DNA of 64,000 nt from Rhyacichthys aspro (lineage: Eukaryota > Chordata > Actinopteri > Gobiiformes > Rhyacichthyidae). Both the position numbers and the translations under genes were made by a program. The notes under the pieces are model-generated. The model was given only the letters and a program-made list of their open reading frames with translations. It did not search any database and had not been told where the DNA came from. The stretch covers positions 18,060,169 to 18,124,168 of the forward strand of contig CM072153.1 in the NCBI GenBank assembly GCA_036850595.1. The letters are read 5' to 3'. Positions 37,640 through 48,529 of the stretch are shown here, piece by piece. The stretch's first letter is position 1; the number at the start of each line of letters is the position of its first letter.

Positions 37640-39770
37640 TCTTCATTATGTTATTGTTTATTCAGCACATCTAGCTTAAGGCTGCAGCACAATGAGCAAA
37701 GGGCTTATTCCTCTTATTGGATACACAAAAAACAACAAACCTATTAAAAGGAAACAACAGTAGAATCCCAGAGGGAGCACTTTTATTAATAATATTACAT
37801 TTTGGAAGGAAAACTCAAAAACAGGCAAAACATCCCCCATGTTTCTTTTATTCGTGGGACTGATCACTTTAGTTTGGTTCATATCAAACTAAGAAGAGCA
37901 CACTGCAGGCGATATCTTGTGTTCTCACGTAGCGCTGTAATCTCCTCACGGAAAGGAGAGAGGCTATAAAATCCAACAGCCTGCAGCTAAATCTTAACAG
38001 GGCAAACCAATAAGAGACTTCTCTATTTGAAATACACATATTCTACTCCCTCAAAGAAGAGCTAAAACAAATGTGGATTTCAAACGACACCAGCTAACAC
38101 AATGCTAATTCCATCAATTAACTATTCTCCAAATGAGGCCTTAGTATTTTCACAGCTTGGCCGCTCTCCGTGGCGCTGCATTTTCACAGGGTCCAATTTA
38201 TCACTTTTTAACATTTAGTCTAGTTTTACTCATTCTGCCCGGGGCTTATTTCCTGATAATGAACCTCCTGTCGGAAATAAAAAAGTTTGGATAGCTTTTA
38301 AAGGGTGAAAGTACTCTCTTAAGTTTGTGCAGGCAGATGTCCACATGACTCTGTGATCAGCCTTAGATTTAAAGAATCCCACCAAGAATTCATCTTTGAC
38401 CAAAAAATAAAAGAAGGTGCAAATTAACGATATGAAAAGTACATTTTCATTCATTCCACATTTTAAATTTTTACCTTACTGTAATACCAAACCAAATATT
38501 AAACATAAAAAAGGCTACAAACGTGATTGACAGCTGACAATACGACAGTGATTTGGATATTTCATGCAAAATAAAGCTTATCAAGTGTTGCTTTGATGTG
38601 AATGTATGTTACATCACAGTCATTTTTTCACATAGTGATATTTTCCTTTTCCATCTCAGCCCTCTGTAGCTTTGATCGAATTACTTCTGTCTGGTCAGAC
38701 TAAAAGATGGAGAAATAATAACATTTTTAATCTCATGATCATATCTGAAATATTACCCATCTACACAGGTCTCATCTCTTACGAACAAGCAGACACAAAA
38801 TGTATATCATTTTAAAATTTCACATAAATTGAGGTTTCAGAGATGCCACAATAACTAGATTCTCTATGAATATCTTGTATTGCTTATGTAGTATTGCCCT
38901 AATTTTGCATTGTTTCCTATGTCCTATTGCTCCCTGTTGAATTCAAGACAAACACAGTGTTGATTCTCTCCATGAATATCAAATGTGAATGAATATGAAT
39001 TAATTCTCCTGCAAAACCTCACAGAGACCGTCTCCATAAAGAGGCCCAGGTTTTCCTCATCTGAAACATGGGCTAAAATCTCTTAACCCTGGACCAGACT
39101 TCTGACAGATCTGACATTAAATCAATCCTAACATTGTTTCGAAAACATTTTCCAAGATTGTTTTTGTAAAATAAATGATGTAATCTTCACCCCAGAGTTT
39201 CACTCCAGGGAGCTATGTATCTGAACAAAACCTCTTCAAATGCCATCAAAAAGCACAAGCCTCTACAATCCCATAGGTTTAAAAACGATCTCTGATAAAA
39301 AATTCTTTCTCTATCTTTTTAATGTTTGAGTCTTAAACTAAGTATGCTAAAATCAGGTTTATTTTTGTATTAGCTGCATTAAGATGCTGGTTCGAGTGCA
39401 TGAGTTGTGGAGGTAATTTGCATTGCGTGTGAAGAGGTGCTTACTGAAGGATGGAGGCTGTGAAGCTGTCTGGCTGCTTGGGAGACCATGCGTGCTGCTG
39501 CACCCAGTGGGAAGCTAATGACCAATATACACCGGCTATATGCAATGTGGATCACCAATATAGCTCCCAAACACTCTCCGGCTGAAGGGATTTTCTCCTG
39601 TGATTGGAGCTCAGAGTGGGTACACAGTACATTTGGGAGGAGAAAGTAAGGGTGGATATATACTCGACGGGAAAATGCATTATAATGTGATTTATTTTTA
39701 TAACTACTTCAAAAGGACAGATATAGAGGATTACATATTCAGACAGGTGACTTATGCAGTTCATGTTTTA
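37640..39770. other. No recognisable gene or repeat
   Basis: AT-rich sequence with only short frames on both strands; nothing with splice signals and recognisable coding content. Confidence 0.45.
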
Positions 39771-39777
39771 GCAGCTA

Positions 39778-39936
39778 TTAGGTGTTACTGCCCTTGACCT
39801 TTGGGGTTTTCTCTTGTTTCTTCTGCCCCTCCTCCTCATTTTCAGGTCTGATTGGCTGCACCTTCTTGTTGGTCTCTTCCTGCTCTGGTTCTGTCTGGAA
39901 GCTGTCGCTGACCTGCTCTGCTGTGTTGGCCTTCAT
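39778..39936 (-). CDS. Short ORF, 52 aa, Lys/Glu/Gln-rich, unrecognised
   Basis: Minus-strand ATG at 39936-39934 and stop TAA at 39780-39778. The product starts MKANTAEQVSDSFQTEPEQ and is strikingly hydrophilic: E/Q/K/P make up about half of it, with no hydrophobic core, an EEEGQKKQEK segment and a basic end (KTPKVKGSNT). That composition is unlike the hydrophobic or Cys/Ser/Leu-rich frames that AT-rich noncoding DNA gives elsewhere here, and resembles a disordered tail or small nuclear-type protein. An in-frame TAA lies about 25 bases upstream, so it is either a complete small ORF or an internal piece entered by splicing. I do not recognise a family. It could also be a fragment of a retrocopy or mobile-element protein. 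Confidence 0.27.
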   Translation of the reverse strand: MKANTAEQVSDSFQTEPEQEETNKKVQPIRPENEEEGQKKQEKTPKVKGSNT

Positions 39937-40137
39937 CACAATATGCACATTTAAGTTTGTTTAAGCTTCTGTTTTGACTTTAAAGCTCAATAAATTTCTG
40001 TTTTGCAGCGTTTACTAATGTCACGGTCTCCCTCTTTTGTTCCGGACCTGTTTGTTATGAGCAGTTTTCCTACATGCCCAACACAATGTATTGCAAAAAA
40101 ATAACATTTCCATTTGCTTCCTTTTATCTGGTTCCAA

Positions 40138-40215
40138 TTTGTAGGAGCAAGGTTGCCCAGAATTCCCTCTCCCCAGACGTCACCAGCAGCTCCTCAGTCG
40201 GGACACAGAAGTGGG
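40138..40215 (-). pseudogene. LINE ORF2 remnant (fish non-LTR retrotransposon)
   Basis: The minus strand encodes ..VPTEELLVTSGEREFWATLL.. without a stop across about 20 codons. The motif E-E-L-x(3)-S/T-G-E-R-E/D-x-W-A-T/S-L-L is a familiar C-terminal stretch of fish non-LTR retrotransposon ORF2 proteins (Rex/RTE-like, as recalled). Neither reverse transcriptase nor endonuclease motifs are present nearby, so only a fragment of the tail of the protein survives. Confidence 0.45.
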
Positions 40216-41192
40216 CTAAAGCTGGAGATCCTGGGCAAGTCTTGGCCCAGTAAACAAGAAGATCGCTTCAAGTGGTTCTTCAGTGAAAACAGGATATTCA
40301 ACCAGTGCTTAGCCACAATCAGACTAAAATCTGATTTTCCCATTCTAAATTTGGCTTGGGTCACAAAACTACTTACAATAGGGTAATTTGAACTGTTTCT
40401 GCTGCCCACTCACACTGCCACTCAGCAGAGCCCGAGGCATACTTCGGTATTGATTGCACCCAGACATTCCCTCCTTAGATTACAATTTTTAAGTACTTTT
40501 TTAAAACCTATATTTGCACCGGCATATTTGTGTGGGACCAGGTTATCCCCAGTTAGTCCATGATGTTGACTGTGAATTACATAAGATGATTTTTCAGTAC
40601 ATTTAATAGTAAACATCTGCCTTCCTGCATGGTTCAGTATGTTCACTATTATTCTGTTAAAGATTCAGTTCTCATGCCCAGTGGATCAAGGCATTGCAAC
40701 AGTAAAGCTATGTACAGTATATATTTGTCGATTCCATTCAGTGTCTTACAAGGATTAAGGGATTTCTTTTGGTACATGTTTGTTAGTGAACACCCTGGAT
40801 GTTCATTCCTCATTGGTGCTACAAAAAAAAACAGAAACAAGTCACTTTGGGGATTGTGTGAATTAATGGAGTGTTTTAATACGCTTTAGGCCGAGTTGAC
40901 TGCCCTATTGTTAGCTCTCCCAGGAGACCCATCTGGTTCAAAGGTACAAAAGTTTGCTGCTCGCTGAGATTTGTATCACAGCGCTTGTACAAAAAGGCTC
41001 CAACAGACACACATCAAATGGGCTCAAAAGACAAAAGAAAATAATTCAAGCCTTAGCTCTATATTTCTGAATAACACAGTAAAGAAAACATGTCAGTGCT
41101 GTTTCTGTTTGACAAAGGTGTTCAGTTTGTTAAGTGTTATTTATTAGCCCAATATGAAGATGTATATGTACTGTGTATGTACTGTGTACTGT

Positions 41193-41221
41193 GTATGTAT
41201 GTATGTATGTATGTATGTATA
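41193..41221 (+). repeat. Microsatellite (GTAT)n
   Basis: Seven tandem GTAT units, preceded at 41160-41192 by an imperfect TGTACTGTGTA repeat from which it may have grown. Confidence 0.9.
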
Positions 41222-41519
41222 AACAAGTGATATGTTTAATGACAAATGCCATCTATATTTACACACAAAGTGTAAATGTGATGCCCATGAAATGATATAT
41301 AAAAGCATTATGGCTGTTTCATACCAAGTTTTCAACTCAAAGGTCATGTCTAAGTGTGTCATTTTCTCTTTTATACCACACAACCTCCCACTAAGTCAGA
41401 AAAACACATTTTGAGATTTTGAGTGACAGCTAAGACATCATAACTGGTATCTACAGTAGCCCCTGTGTCAAGTTACATATGCATCACTTCATTATCCCAG
41501 TAAAGCAAGGCCATAGCCT

Positions 41520-42010
41520 CCTAACACGATTATCAATGCTTCTTTTCGGGTTTAGGTGTGCCACTAAGCTGCGCGGTGACTCAGCAGGCACAATACTGGA
41601 GCCTTGGCACCGAGCGGCCCAAAATGGAGTGATGCCATAATTAATGTGATTAGTTACACCTCTCTCTGGCGGTGGAAGTATCTCGAGTGAGAAAGGTCTA
41701 TCGGTGGCTCACTTCCACAGCCGGCTCCACTAGTCGCTGCTGCCGAGCTGTGCAGAGATAATGAGTGATTACGCCCAGGTGTGTTACCTCCAGGACGCCA
41801 CATTACTGCAGCGCCGTCCTTGGTGCGGAACATCCCCTCCGTAATAGCAGCCCTACAGCAGCACTCCCAGCTGTGAGCGCCTTTGAAGAGGGGTATTATC
41901 GAGGCAATAAAAGGTGTCACATTGACAAACACTGCGGTGGGACTGTCAAAGGAGCTTCTTAATTCACAGAGAGTAAATGCCGCCTACTCTAATTGAATCC
42001 TGATCATCCA
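41520..42010. promoter_or_regulatory. Candidate conserved noncoding element
   Basis: The most motif-dense block in the middle of the window: CCATAATTAATGTGATTAG (41634-41652, overlapping homeodomain sites), GGTGACTCAGCAGG (AP-1/MAF-like TGACTCAGCA), GAGGCAATAAAAGGTGTCAC (CDX/HOX-like CAATAAA next to T-box-like AGGTGTCA), plus many intact CpGs over ~450 bp. Frames on both strands (92 and 65 codons) have no domain and look like composition effects. Confidence 0.28.
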
Positions 42011-42019
42011 AAGCAATCG

Positions 42020-43600
42020 GAAAATGGACTCAGAATATTTATCAGTTTTCTACAAGTCTTACTGCTGCTTCAGAATTTGGTCAAGTAATGCACATAATTC
42101 AGGGCTGGCCGTGGATTTTTTTTGGGGACACAAGCTGAATTTGAATTTGAACGATAACTAAATCACTTTGATGCATTCGGCACAGAGCTGCAACACAACA
42201 ATAAAGGATTTTTAGAACATCTGCTTCCCACTTTAGTATTTTATATTAGCAAGTGTTAGGCTCCTGCCGTCTCTGACCATCGTAGAGCAAATAATGAGTT
42301 ATAATAGATTTAACAACCATCCTATTATTCATCCAGAAGCCAAGGTTTGTGTTGCCATATGATACAATGCAGTGCTGGGGGCTCACAGGAACAATAATGC
42401 ACACCTCCTGTACTGCCCCGTGCCCTGAGCTGTTTGGCTAATGTGGTAGATGTTGAGAAAGAGAGAAACCTAAATGATTATCAGTGTGGCCTGCTGCTCT
42501 ACAATTTCACACAGGGCACTGGGCATACCTACCAGGTCCCTGCGGAGATGTGTTCATTTTATCTGCTGAAAAAAGGATCTGAGTGGGCGGGTGGTCACAC
42601 TGAGAGCCAGGCGTAGACTGGGACTATAATGCATGTGAGCAGCACAGCCCCTGGCATGTTAAACAGATGCTTTACATGGAATATTTTGAGCACAGAGCAA
42701 AGGTAACAGATGTAGAGCCTTATGATGTGAAAAACACAACGCTTGAAGAAAAAAAGATGTTGGTTCAAATAGGTGACGGAAACCATGGATGCACATCATT
42801 ATTTTGAGTATTCTCTGAGGCAGTTGTCCGTTATTTTGTCTATGTACTGTGCATGTTATAGAAAAATAAGTCCCGTTGGAGTGGTACAGGTCAGTATGAC
42901 ACTCATTAAAGGGATACGAAGCATCACAAATAGGTGCACCGTACTGTGGTAAGCACTGTTTCCAACAGAGCAGTACAGTTACTAATTAGTGGAACTAAAC
43001 ACTAAAAGAATTGCTTATTATTAAACTTTTCTTCCAACATATTTAAACAAATCCAGCATTTCTGGCTCTTACTTCTGGGTATTCACTGTCTACATTGTTT
43101 TAAATTTGATGAAATAGTGAGTCCCTAAGATGAAAACAACTGGTGCACATCTCTGAACAGAACATTTCTAACGCTGAGAACAAACTCAAAAGAATCTTTT
43201 TTTCTACTGTTTACTGAAGCAATGACCTTGTTCTATAGACTAGGATTCATCTGCCTCTTTACTTTAGTTAATGGAAACCTCCTTTTACTATATATATTGT
43301 TCGTATTATTTGTATGGAGTTTCTGTTTATGTAGCTGCATCCTGCTCACAATGCAGTGTTAGGGGTTGCTTGTACCACACTGTGCTATAGTGTACTGCTC
43401 AGAGGAGACATGCAGAGTAAAACATCATTAAAGTATTGTTTGTCTAAGAGTATTATAGAAGGCAGTCACAGGAGTGTGTCTGTATCATCAGTTTTAAACA
43501 CTCAGATCACTTTTGTGTTTTTAAAGTCTGTACAGGCTTCTTTTCTGTCTTTGCTTTACTGCTCCTGGAAATGCCAATGCAATCTTTTCTTGGAATGAAA
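42020..43600. other. No recognisable gene or repeat
   Basis: Mixed AT-rich sequence. A T-run with GGGG follows at 42115-42126. No exon or mobile element recognised. Confidence 0.45.
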
Positions 43601-43601
43601 T

Positions 43602-43603
<2 letters not shown>

Positions 43604-43649
<46 letters not shown>
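43604..43649. repeat. Microsatellite (AT)n
   Basis: Pure alternating AT for about 46 bases (some 23 dinucleotides). Confidence 0.95.
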
Positions 43650-43652
<3 letters not shown>

Positions 43653-44580
43653 TAGTGTAATTACAGTATTGGCAGTCTACCTGAGCCTTTGATGAAGTGA
43701 TATCAATATTCATTCCCATGTCCCTGCCTCTCGCTGCTGGCTGCGCGCTTACAGCTCATTTGTGACTCAGAGGAATAATGACACATAGTCAGTGTGATGC
43801 TGAGCAAATGCCCGCTGGCCACTAACAGAAAAGACTGATATGCTCTCACCGAGGAGGCCTGCTTTTCCACATCAGACTCATACGTTTGAAACAGCATATT
43901 TTTTGGCAATTTTCAACATTATTCTTCGTTATGTATTTGTTTCTTCTGTCGTTGCGTGGTAGGCAATACTCTAAAGCAATACATTAGTCAAAGTGCAGTG
44001 CGGTAATGTAATGTGGTAAGAACGAGGCCTTGTATCTTGAGCTATTGGTTCAATAACAGTAATGGTCATAATCTGATTAGTGTTGTTTCTCTTATTAGAC
44101 ACTGCAAGAACACATTTCAATGGCAGACTGTCAGTAGGTTTCTGTGCAGAGCTTACTTCGACCACTCTCATGGCTTTATTCTTCCAGCAACAGTCAAGTT
44201 TACTTCACTATACCTCCATGACTGCCCAGTTTTAGTCGTAGCTTTAATCCTCAAATTCACGTCACGCTGTGTTTCTTGCTCTCCAGGTAACACTTACATA
44301 TTCCCATGGCAACAACACTTCTGCTTCTGGTTTCTATAGATCCCTGGTGTAAACACATATAATTTAACAAATCAACCAGTCATGTCTCACACAGAGGAGA
44401 GTCATTTTTCCAATAGGAGTGGCTGTAACACATATATAACCTGGCATTTATCTAACTGAATTTGGTTAGTTGTAACATCAGGCCCCAGCACCTTCACAAG
44501 CTCCATCGTGTCTCGACCTTGGGGAGGACGCGTTCGGTGAGCTCTTGGAAATAGGTTTTGGAGTGTGACATTAAACTCAC

Positions 44581-44674
44581 CTTCCCCGAGCGCCGGTAAA
44601 GCGGTGGTCTGATCCCCTCTTGTTATCCAGCGGAAGGCAGATAGTGACTTCCTGACAACATTGGGACTCAATTG
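44581..44674 (-). other. Exon-like segment with strong donor (weak)
   Basis: On the minus strand, an AGCACAG acceptor-like end (44675-44677 = CAG) is followed by 94 bp open in one frame (QLSPNVVRKSLSAFRWITR, then GDQTTALPALGEG) and a perfect donor GTGAGT at 44580-44575. The acceptor lacks a good pyrimidine tract. Protein not recognised. It lies downstream, in transcription direction, of the candidate at 45066-45216, but the phases of the two do not match directly. Confidence 0.13.
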
Positions 44675-45065
44675 CCTGTGCTTATTATCCTTTGGCATAG
44701 AAACATCTCACGTCTCGCCCGCTGCACAGCCTGACCTCTATTCCATCACTTAACCGCTGATGATAAGATGGCGAAGACTGGAGCTGACTTATTCATGTTG
44801 AACCAATCGAAGGTAAATTCACAGCGTGTCAGGGTTCGTGGGTCAATCATGTTGACACGTGTCAGTTGCCCACTGAATCCAAACCGTATTGGTGAAGGTT
44901 GCTTCTACATATTCATTCAGCAATAACTCCTTCTCTCTCATGTTTTTCATACTGAATTTTTAGATGTGGGTAAAAAAAAATGTTTACTTCTAATTTCGTT
45001 TTTTAGCTTCTCCTCTGAATAACGTGCACTGTAACCTGCAAATACGTACAGACAATTACACATAC

Positions 45066-45216
45066 CATTGAGCAATTCGACAGCATTAGCCCTGTTTGTT
45101 GGGTAAAGGTCAGTGGTGTATGGTTTGGCGAGACTATTGGATATCTGCAAACTGAACCAATCGATGCTGAACCCTTCGGGAGCTGCTCCTCGCTCCGCCG
45201 TAGGACACTCGCTCAT
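45066..45216 (-). CDS. Candidate first coding exon, 50 codons + 1 nt, unrecognised
   Basis: Minus-strand ATG at 45216-45214 with A at -3, then 50 codons (MSECPTAERGAAPEGFSIDW, continuing FSLQISNSLAKPYTTD and LYPTNRANAVELLN) and a strong donor GTATGT at 45065-45060, phase 1. Residue composition is balanced and protein-like, with an amphipathic middle and an ANAVELLN end. Reading on past the donor quickly becomes Cys/Phe/Tyr-rich and loses coding character, which fits an exon-intron border. I do not recognise the family. It could be the first exon of an unannotated host gene or of a decayed transposon gene. Confidence 0.25.
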
Positions 45217-46059
45217 ATTTATGTAAAGCTTGCCGTGCTATTTTCCTGAAGGTATTTTTATATACAGCACAGATTTCCATGTGCATTTGCCTCTGAATGC
45301 AAAGGTGGCCATGTTATGTTTCGGATTTAGAATAGTTGCTAAATAAAGGGTTATCACATTTGTCTCATTAATGTTAATTGTTGGAGAGCTTTGTCGAAAG
45401 TATATACACGATTTGTTTCTGAGCTGATGGTAAAATATTGAAAAACGTCATCTTTCAAGCTATTCAATGCATAGCTTACAAATATTACCAAGTCCATTAA
45501 TAGTTTTAAATCACATTTGGATTTCATACACACATTTTTAGCACTGTGGTATGAGCCTCACTAAAGGAATGAAACCAGCAAAAGTTTGTTTTGGTGGCAT
45601 TAAATAAAATATAACACACAAACCGTAAGAAGAAGCATGGAACAGAGGATAATTAAGTGATAAAATAAGATGAATTTGTAACATAAGTAATAATAAGTTA
45701 TTGCACAACACACAGCTCACAGAATAAAAATATAAAACGGAGAAGAGGAAGCTCTGGTTATGTTTGAATGATCAAATTTATGGAGCTTATGAGTGTTTTA
45801 TGGCACACTGAGCAGTGCAGGAAGATATACAACAATCATAATCTAACCTTATTAATTATTTATTCATCCTATTAGTTACAAGAAAAGCTATTTTTTTTTA
45901 ATTATGCAAGATCCATTTTAAACCTTGAATCGCTGAAATCACACAAACTTTATTTACTTCTTAACAGTTCTCTTTTCAAAATGTCACTCCTAATTTGCTT
46001 TACATTTTACAGAAACATGACTAATATATGACTAATATATATTTATGAATTGCATTTAA

Positions 46060-46345
46060 AGCGATTCTCTCGTTTTACTGGAAAGGCTTGCCCTGGATGA
46101 GCATTTTCTTCTCTGGTGTCAATAATGTACGCCCACAGCCTGGCTACATTTGCGGTGTACTTCCTGTAATTAGATTTCACAATTGTAATGGCAGCAATTG
46201 AGGCCATTAACATCACTTCAGGAAAGCAGGATTGCAGTACTTTATAATGAATGTCAGTGCATTTTTATTCTGTTGAAATCTCCTTGCCTGCCACATGCTT
46301 TTAGGACCTCATCTGAAAACAGTTTAATGCACAGTAATGAATGCA
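46060..46345. promoter_or_regulatory. Candidate conserved noncoding element
   Basis: Contains TAATTAG (46167-46173), GCAATTGAGGCCATTAAC, GGTGTCAATAATG and CACAATTGTAATGG: overlapping homeodomain and E-box/SOX-like motifs in ~280 bp of non-repetitive sequence. Confidence 0.22.
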
Positions 46346-47183
46346 TTGAACAAAGTTGAATGAATGAAGTTACAGGTATAGGAACTTTACTGTATATTTT
46401 CTTTAGCAATAACTACTGAATGCCTTATTTTAGATATAAACAGCCAGTACATTAGCAGCTATGCAGGAACTCTCATAGCAACATCAAATGTAATTTTCCA
46501 TTTCAAAACATATAATGGGGCATTTAAATGATGGCATATCTCTCTAATCTAAACCAAGGTCTGTGCCCAGCCTTTCCACATCTTTTGTCTTGTGTTTGAT
46601 TAATTGCCTTTGAATGTTTGAAAAGTCAGTGAAAGGCTTAAAGATGAATTAAATGACTTTTGAAAATGTCATTTATTTCCCAGGCAGAATGGATCTGGGT
46701 TTAATTTAATTAGTTAAGAGTTGTAGCCATCATCTCAGTTATAATGTATTCCATTATCTTTTGAATTTAACATTTACTGCTTGAGAAGCCAATTAAAATG
46801 TGGTCCTATTTAGGATAAATGTGATGTATGAAATAAAAAAGACAGAAATATGTATTGATTCAAATGTGGATCGGAGCAGTGTTTGTATCTTAAATGATAG
46901 CGTTACTAATTGGCTCAAATCAAAGATATAGATATAAGTCAAACCAAACTGGACATTGGATTATATTGTGTTCTAAATCCTACATCAGTCATCCATCCTA
47001 AACATCCAGTCATCGGTGCTGGTGTTGGTACTAGATGCGTTTGCACTGATGTTTTACAATGTGATTGGGTACACTGTTGAGCATGTATTTAATTGCATGT
47101 ACGTCATAGGTTTATGCCAAAATGATCCTGGTCCCAAACAAAGGACAGGGCTTTCTGAGGAGTTTTGACAGCTGAGTGTTGCC

Positions 47184-47202
47184 ACTATATATATATATAT
47201 AT
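47184..47202. repeat. Microsatellite (AT)n
   Basis: About nine AT units, 38 bases left of the pogo-like insertion, in TA-rich DNA that offers many TA target sites. Confidence 0.85.
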
Positions 47203-47293
47203 AGATGTATGGTGTATATAACATACATAAAAGGTGTATACAGTTGTCCCTCACTATTCGCAGATTTTTTTTTTTAGAGAGAGTATGAATGTG

Positions 47294-48309
47294 CATTGTG
47301 TTCTGCGTCCTGATTGGCTAAGGGAGAACTCACACATTGTGTTCTGCGTCCTGATTGGCTAAGGGAGAGCTCACACATTGTGTTCTGCGTCCTGATTGGC
47401 TAAGGGAGAACTCACACATTGTGTTCTGCGTCCTGATTGGCTAAGGGAGAACTCACACATTGTGTTCTGCGCCCTGATTGGCTAAGGGAGAACTCGTTTA
47501 TTGTGTTCTGCGTCCTGTTTGGCTAAGGGAGAACTCGCACATTGTGTTCTGCGTCCTGATTGGCTAAGGGAGAACTCACGCATTGTGTTCTGCATCCTGA
47601 TTGGCTAAGGGAGAACTCACGCATTGTGTTCTGCATCCTGATTGGCTAAGGGAGAACTCACACATTGTGTTCTGCGTCCTGATTGGCTAAGGGAGAACTT
47701 GTGTATTGTGTTCTGCATCCTGATTGGCTAAGGGAGAACTCACGCATTGTGTTCTGATTCCTGATTGGCTAAGGGAGAACTCACGCATTGTGTTCTGATT
47801 CCTGATTGGCTAAGGGAGAACTCACGCATTGTGTTCTGCGTCCTGATTGGCTAAGGGAGAACTCGTGTATTGTGTTCTGCGTCCTGATTGGCTAAGGGAG
47901 AACTCACGCATTGTGTTCTGCGTCCTGATTGGCTAAGGGAGAACTCACGCATTGTGTTCTGCGTCCTGATTGGCTAAGGGAGAACTCACGTATTGTGTTC
48001 TGCGTCCTGATTGGCTAAGGGAGAACTCACGCATTGTGTTCTGCGTCCTGATTGGCTAAGGGAGAACTCACGCATTGTGTTCTGCGTCCTGATTGGCTAA
48101 GGGAGAACTTGTGTATTGTGTTCTGCGTCCTGATTGGCTAAGGGAGAACTCACGCATTGTGTTCTGCGTCCTGATTGGCTAAGGGAGAACTCGTGTATTG
48201 TGTTCTGCGTCCTGATTGGCTAAGGGAGAACTCACGCATTGTGTTCTGCGTCCTGATTGGCTAAGGGAGAACTCGTGCATTGTGTTCTGCGTCCTGATTG
48301 GCTAAGGGA
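47294..48309 (+). repeat. Minisatellite, 41-bp unit x 24.8, with CCAAT boxes
   Basis: 24 complete units and a 32-bp partial unit, all in exact 41-bp register with no indels. Each unit is CATTGTGTTCTGCGTCCTG, ATTGGCTAAGGGAGAACT, and a variable 4-5 base linker. CTGATTGGCTA, the reverse complement of an NF-Y-type TAGCCAATCAG box, is intact in 24 of 25 units; unit 6 has CTGTTTGGCT. Units 1-4 have CACAC linkers; most later ones have CACGC, interspersed with CGTGT and TGTGT. The array lies between the left TIR and the transposase leader of the surrounding pogo-like element, so it grew from a piece of that element's 5' region. Confidence 0.97.
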
Positions 48310-48460
48310 CTGTAGACCATTGTCAATCAATCTCCTCCGTGCCGTGTCTCCTCTACAGTACAGAACGTGTTTGTCTTGCCAAATTTACATAAATGTTCGA
48401 TGGCTAGCAGTGTGACTCTGAAGTGCTGTATGTTGCAAGTTTTCTCCGACAAAACCCACA

Positions 48461-48529
48461 ATGTCGACGAAACGCTCTGCACCGACAAAGGCACCTGCGG
48501 TCGCACCAAAAGGCAGAGGAAGATGCTAA
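48461..48529 (+). pseudogene. Tigger/pogo transposase N-terminal relic
   Basis: ATG at 48461 preceded by ACCCACA; 22 codons to TAA at 48527-48529: MSTKRSAPTKAPAVAPK followed by GRGRC. The opening resembles the start of Tigger-type transposases, where a Lys/Arg-rich helix-turn-helix leader follows the PK. Here the frame after CCAAAA is shifted by one base relative to the expected basic stretch (shifted reading gives Arg/Lys-rich residues), and the rest of the gene is deleted. No DNA-binding or DDE domain remains. Identification is from the N-terminal pattern together with the TIRs. Confidence 0.6.

Noticed and set aside
47294..48309. Array considered as CRISPR or as centromeric satellite
   Set aside because: Units are head-to-tail with no unique spacers, the setting is eukaryotic, and the array is bounded by transposon ends, so it is a local minisatellite.
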